This document shows, piece by piece, positions 59,234 to 64,000 of a DNA stretch of 64,000 bases. Source of the stretch: Streptomyces sp. NBC_01707. Its GTDB lineage: Bacteria > Actinomycetota > Actinomycetes > Streptomycetales > Streptomycetaceae. The notes below the pieces were generated by a model. It had not been told where the DNA came from. It ran no database searches and was given only the letters and a program-made list of their open reading frames with translations. The stretch is from contig NZ_CP109190.1 in assembly GCF_041438805.1 (NCBI RefSeq), positions 8,680,001 through 8,744,000 on the forward strand, read 5' to 3'. Position numbers and translations under genes: made by a program. The number at the start of each line of letters is the position of its first letter. Within the stretch, counting starts at the first letter, position 1.

Positions 59234-61588
59234 CTACTTCCGCATGATGACGGGCTCGTGCCGGCGGAGCAGCCGCGCCACCACCAGTCCGAAGACGACC
59301 GACAGCACGACCAGCATCCCCATGTTCAGCAGCCACGCTGCCGCGGTGTGGTCGAACAGTGGATCCGCGCTCACCCTTCCCGGCACGATCCTGCCGAGAT
59401 CGATGGTCCCGCCCATCGCCGCGAGCGCCCAGCGGGACGGCACCAGCCACGCCAGCTGCTCCAACCCGGGCACGCCGTGCAGCTTCAGCAGCGCACCGCA
59501 GAAGACGACCTGGACGATCGCGAGGAGGACCAGCAGCGGCATGGTGACCTCCTCCTTGCGCACCAGTGCGGAGACGAGCAGACCGAGCATCATCGCGGTG
59601 AACGACAACAGGGCCACGGCCAGCGTCATTTCGACCAGTGGTGGCATAAGAACGCCCTTGCCGCCCGGGGCGTTCAGATCGACCCCCGCCAGGCCGACGA
59701 GGGTCAGGACGACGGCCTGCAGCACCGTAATGGTGCCCAGGACAACCACTTTGGACATCAGATACGCCGATCTGGACAGCCCGACGGCACGCTCCCGCTG
59801 ATAGATCGCCCGTTCCTTGACGAGCTCCCGTACGGCATTGGCGGCGCCGGTGAGCACGGCGCCCACGCACAGGATCAGCAGTGCGTTGATCGCGGTGTCC
59901 TGGTTCAGCCGGCTGCCGGCCAGGGCCCGGGTCATCGCGCCCATCACGAACGGCAGAGCGATCATGACGGCCAGGAAGGTCCGGTCGGCGCTCAGCGCGG
60001 CGGTGTACCGGCGGACCAGCGTCCGCAGCTGAGCACCCCCGCTCCGGGTCTTCGGCGGCGGTGCGACCGGTGCGACCGGGGCGTGCGGAAGCCGGGGCTG
60101 CGCGGTGGAGTTCGCGATGTACTGCCGGTGGAACGGGGACGCGCGGTACTCCGCCGACCAGTCCCGGTCCCGGTCGTTCTCGAACGCCTCGAACGCCTCC
60201 GGCCAATGCTTGAACCCGAGGAAGGGGAGTGCATCGTCCGGCGGCCCGTAATAGGCGGTCTTCCCGCCGGGGGCGAGCACCAGCAGCCGGTCGCAGACAT
60301 CGAGGCTGAGCACACTGTGCGTGACGACGATGACCGTACGTCCGTCGTCGGCGAGCCCCCGGAGCATGTGCATGACCGAGCGGTCCATGCCGGGGTCGAG
60401 CCCCGAGGTCGGCTCGTCGAGGAAGAGCAGCGACGGCTTCGTCAGCAGCTCCAGTGCGACGCTGACGCGCTTGCGCTGACCGCCGGAGAGGCTGTGGATC
60501 GGCTGCTCCGTCCGCTTTTCCAGTGCCAGCTCACGGATCACCTCGGTGACCCGGGCCCGGCGTTCGGACGGGGCCGTGTCGTGCGGGAAGCGGAGCTCGG
60601 CGGCATACCCGAGGGCGCGGTGCACGGTCAGCTGGGAGTGCAGGATGTCGTCCTGCGGGACGAGCCCGATGCGATGGCGCAGCTCGGCGTAGTCGTGGTA
60701 AAGGTCGCGTCCGTCGTAGAGGACACTGCCCTCGTCGGCCGGCCGGAGGCCGGTCAATGCGTTGAGCAGGGTGGACTTTCCGGAGCCGCTCGGACCCACC
60801 ACGCCGAGCAGGCACTTCTCGCCCACCGGGAAGGAGACGTCGTCGAGCAGGGTCTTGCGGCCCCCGTCCACGGTGACCGCCAGGTCCTGTACATCGAGGG
60901 AGACCTCACCGGTGTCGACGAACTCCTGCAGCACGTCGCCGACAAGAGAGAACTCGGAGTGACCGATGCCGACGATGTCACCGGCGGCGACCGGTGCGCG
61001 GCCGACCAGTTGCCCGTTGAGATAGGTGCCGTTGTGCGAGCCGAGGTCGACGATCTCGTACGTGCCGTCCGGATGCGCCCGCAGTTCGGCGTGCCGGTGC
61101 GAGACGGTCAGGTCGTCGACGACGAGGTCGTTGTCGGCGCTGCGGCCGATACGTACGGTATGGACGGGCCGCGGCCGCACGGTGGTCGGCTGCCGAAACG
61201 TTCCGGTGGCCGAGGGCATGGAGACGGCGGACGGACGGTCGGCCGGGTGCAGCGTGGGCGACGGGGGTCCCTGGCCGACCAGAACGGCGCACGGCCCGTC
61301 CGCGGGGTGACCGAACCGGATGACGCTGCCGGGGCCCACGCCCGATTCATGGATGCGCTTGCCCCCGGTGTAGGTACCGTTCGTACTGTTCTCGTCCTCC
61401 AGGGACCAGTGGTCGGCCACCGGCCGGAGCACCGCATGGTGCCATGACACCCGGACGTCGTCGATGACGATGTCGCTCAGGGGGTCGCGGCCGACGTGGT
61501 AATCCCGGCTCGGGCTCATCACCGTGGGTCCTGCATCGGTTTCGAGTACGAGTTCGGGCGCGGTCGACGTGACAGGCCGGTCTACCAT
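59234..61588 (-). CDS. double-FHA ABC exporter (Rv1747-like)
   Basis: A 784-residue single-chain ABC-2 exporter. FHA domain 1 (about 10-105; HVGRDPLSDIVIDD, SWHHAVL, NSTNGTY) and FHA domain 2 (about 125-215; IGRSADNDLVVDD, SHRHAEL, SHNGTYLNG) bind phosphothreonine. The ATPase (about 235-460) has GPSGSGKST, LSGGQRKR and LLFLDEPTSGLD. Six or so membrane helices (about 550-775) form the channel. This matches mycobacterial Rv1747, linked to phospholipid/glycolipid export. A TAGAAT box six bases before the ATG and the lack of a Shine-Dalgarno site suggest a leaderless mRNA. Confidence 0.93.
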   Translation of the reverse strand: MVDRPVTSTAPELVLETDAGPTVMSPSRDYHVGRDPLSDIVIDDVRVSWHHAVLRPVADHWSLEDENSTNGTYTGGKRIHESGVGPGSVIRFGHPADGPCAVLVGQGPPSPTLHPADRPSAVSMPSATGTFRQPTTVRPRPVHTVRIGRSADNDLVVDDLTVSHRHAELRAHPDGTYEIVDLGSHNGTYLNGQLVGRAPVAAGDIVGIGHSEFSLVGDVLQEFVDTGEVSLDVQDLAVTVDGGRKTLLDDVSFPVGEKCLLGVVGPSGSGKSTLLNALTGLRPADEGSVLYDGRDLYHDYAELRHRIGLVPQDDILHSQLTVHRALGYAAELRFPHDTAPSERRARVTEVIRELALEKRTEQPIHSLSGGQRKRVSVALELLTKPSLLFLDEPTSGLDPGMDRSVMHMLRGLADDGRTVIVVTHSVLSLDVCDRLLVLAPGGKTAYYGPPDDALPFLGFKHWPEAFEAFENDRDRDWSAEYRASPFHRQYIANSTAQPRLPHAPVAPVAPPPKTRSGGAQLRTLVRRYTAALSADRTFLAVMIALPFVMGAMTRALAGSRLNQDTAINALLILCVGAVLTGAANAVRELVKERAIYQRERAVGLSRSAYLMSKVVVLGTITVLQAVVLTLVGLAGVDLNAPGGKGVLMPPLVEMTLAVALLSFTAMMLGLLVSALVRKEEVTMPLLVLLAIVQVVFCGALLKLHGVPGLEQLAWLVPSRWALAAMGGTIDLGRIVPGRVSADPLFDHTAAAWLLNMGMLVVLSVVFGLVVARLLRRHEPVIMRK

Positions 61589-61594
61589 GCTCGA

Positions 61595-61600
61595 ATTCTA
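61595..61600 (-). promoter_or_regulatory. -10 box for a leaderless FHA-exporter transcript
   Basis: Minus-strand TAGAAT lies exactly six bases before the ATG at 61588, so transcription would begin at or next to the start codon. A -35 box is not obvious. Confidence 0.45.
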
Positions 61601-61737
61601 TCTATTGGTCCCTTTGTGTGCTTGTGGGTCACCGCCGACATTTCCCGCCGCAGCGGCACGTCCACCCTCCACCGAGGAGCCGCCTCCCGCGACGGCCGAG
61701 GTCGCGGCAGGCGGCTTGCTCGTCTTCGCGAACGGAC

Positions 61738-63378
<1,641 letters not shown>

Positions 63379-63425
63379 CTGCCCACTCCTCCGTATCGAT
63401 CGGTCGTCCTGCTCTGCCCGCCGGA

Positions 63426-64000
63426 TCATTTTCGCCGGTGGCCGTTCGCGACCGGTGGCTGCCCCGCCGCACGGACGGCCACCGCGGCCGCATAGCCGAC
63501 CGGAACCAGCACATCGGCGACCGTCCAGCCCGCCGGACCGGGCCGCGGCACGGGCCCGGTGCCCAGATGGTCGAGGGAGAGATCGCGGGCCAGCCCGATG
63601 CCCTCGCCCTTGAGATATGCCTCCTTGCGCGTCCAGGCCCGGGCGAAGGCGACGGGCCGGTCCGAAGCGGAGAGCGCCGCCAGTTCCCGGGACTCCGCCG
63701 GATGCAGCATCGCTCCGACCTCCGCCGCGGCCTCGCTGCTCGGTACGGCCTCCACGTCGACGCCCAGCGGCACGGCGGCGAACGCGAGCAGCGACAGGTC
63801 CCGGCTGTGCGAGAGCGAGAAGTGCACCCCGCCGTCGGTCGCGGGCCGGCCGTGCGGACCGCCGCAGGACGGGCACGGCTCGCGGACCATCGTTACGTCG
63901 CGGGGTTCGAGGCCCAGACGGGCACCGAGCAGTATCCGCAGCGCCACATGGGCCGCGACATAGCAGCGGCGGTCGACCGACGCGGCAAAGCTCTCGGCCC
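63426..64000 (-). CDS. 4'-phosphopantetheinyl transferase (partial, runs off the right edge)
   Basis: At least 191 residues of a Sfp-type transferase that attaches phosphopantetheine from CoA to carrier-protein serines. Visible motifs: [26 protein letters not shown], the magnesium-binding [13 protein letters not shown], and [19 protein letters not shown]. An internal GTG at 63947 could be taken as the start, but the frame continues to the window edge with typical family sequence ([20 protein letters not shown]), so the gene is 5'-incomplete here. It points to a genome with polyketide, peptide or fatty-acid carrier proteins needing activation. Confidence 0.9.
   Translation of the reverse strand, partial: AESFAASVDRRCYVAAHVALRILLGARLGLEPRDVTMVREPCPSCGGPHGRPATDGGVHFSLSHSRDLSLLAFAAVPLGVDVEAVPSSEAAAEVGAMLHPAESRELAALSASDRPVAFARAWTRKEAYLKGEGIGLARDLSLDHLGTGPVPRPGPAGWTVADVLVPVGYAAAVAVRAAGQPPVANGHRRK

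Overview
The window looks like a chromosomal segment of a Streptomyces or close relative. GC is very high with strong third-position GC bias. GTG and TTG starts are frequent. Several small families typical of streptomycetes occur (DUF6296-, DUF6381-, DUF6629-, DUF6777- and streptophobe-like proteins), as do many twin-domain regulators. No rRNA, tRNA, CRISPR array, complete insertion sequence or prophage was recognised. All identifications come from reading the sequence and remembered family features; no search was run.

Layout. 1-6.3 kb: a small ABM-like gene, a DUF1684 gene and a five-gene peptide/nickel-type ABC importer with overlapping ORFs. 6.3-11.8 kb: a CitA/CitB-type two-component system divergent from a NitT/TauT-type ABC importer, closed by a 20-bp perfect terminator stem. 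11.8-15.5 kb: DoxX-like membrane protein, DinB-like thiol transferase, aldo/keto reductase, amidase. 15.6-24.7 kb: a PAS-GAF-phosphatase-ATPase regulator, a secreted beta-helix protein with a PDZ-like domain, and an arginine deiminase/antiporter pair. 24.8-30 kb: SpoIIE phosphatase, LtrA-like protein, TetR regulator, small proteins, RNase HI. 30-36 kb: surface-polymer genes (CDP-alcohol phosphotransferase, TagD-like cytidylyltransferase, a clipped glycosyltransferase 5' end, GDP-fucose synthase, sugar-1-phosphate transferase) and an alditol-oxidase-like flavoenzyme. 36-45 kb: a separate MASE1 sensor beside a phosphatase, DUF1876, XdhC-like protein, pectate lyase with a lectin domain, AidB-like acyl-CoA dehydrogenase with its TetR. 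45-54.6 kb: a repeat-tailed secreted protein, a second PAS-GAF-phosphatase-ATPase regulator, small ORFs, a TmrB-like kinase and a large subtilase. 54.7-61.6 kb: a DUF6777/streptophobe/Ser-Thr kinase/FHA-ABC exporter group. 61.7-64 kb: phosphoglucomutase and a phosphopantetheinyl transferase that runs off the right edge.

Main points of interest: two of the four SpoIIE-type phosphatases have lost metal-binding aspartates but keep an ATPase domain; the kinase/FHA-exporter group looks like a coherent, little-described phospho-signalling export module; a beta-helix protein carries a PDZ-like domain; several genes show signs of decay or frameshift (31.4, 18.2, 49.1 and 56.0 kb).
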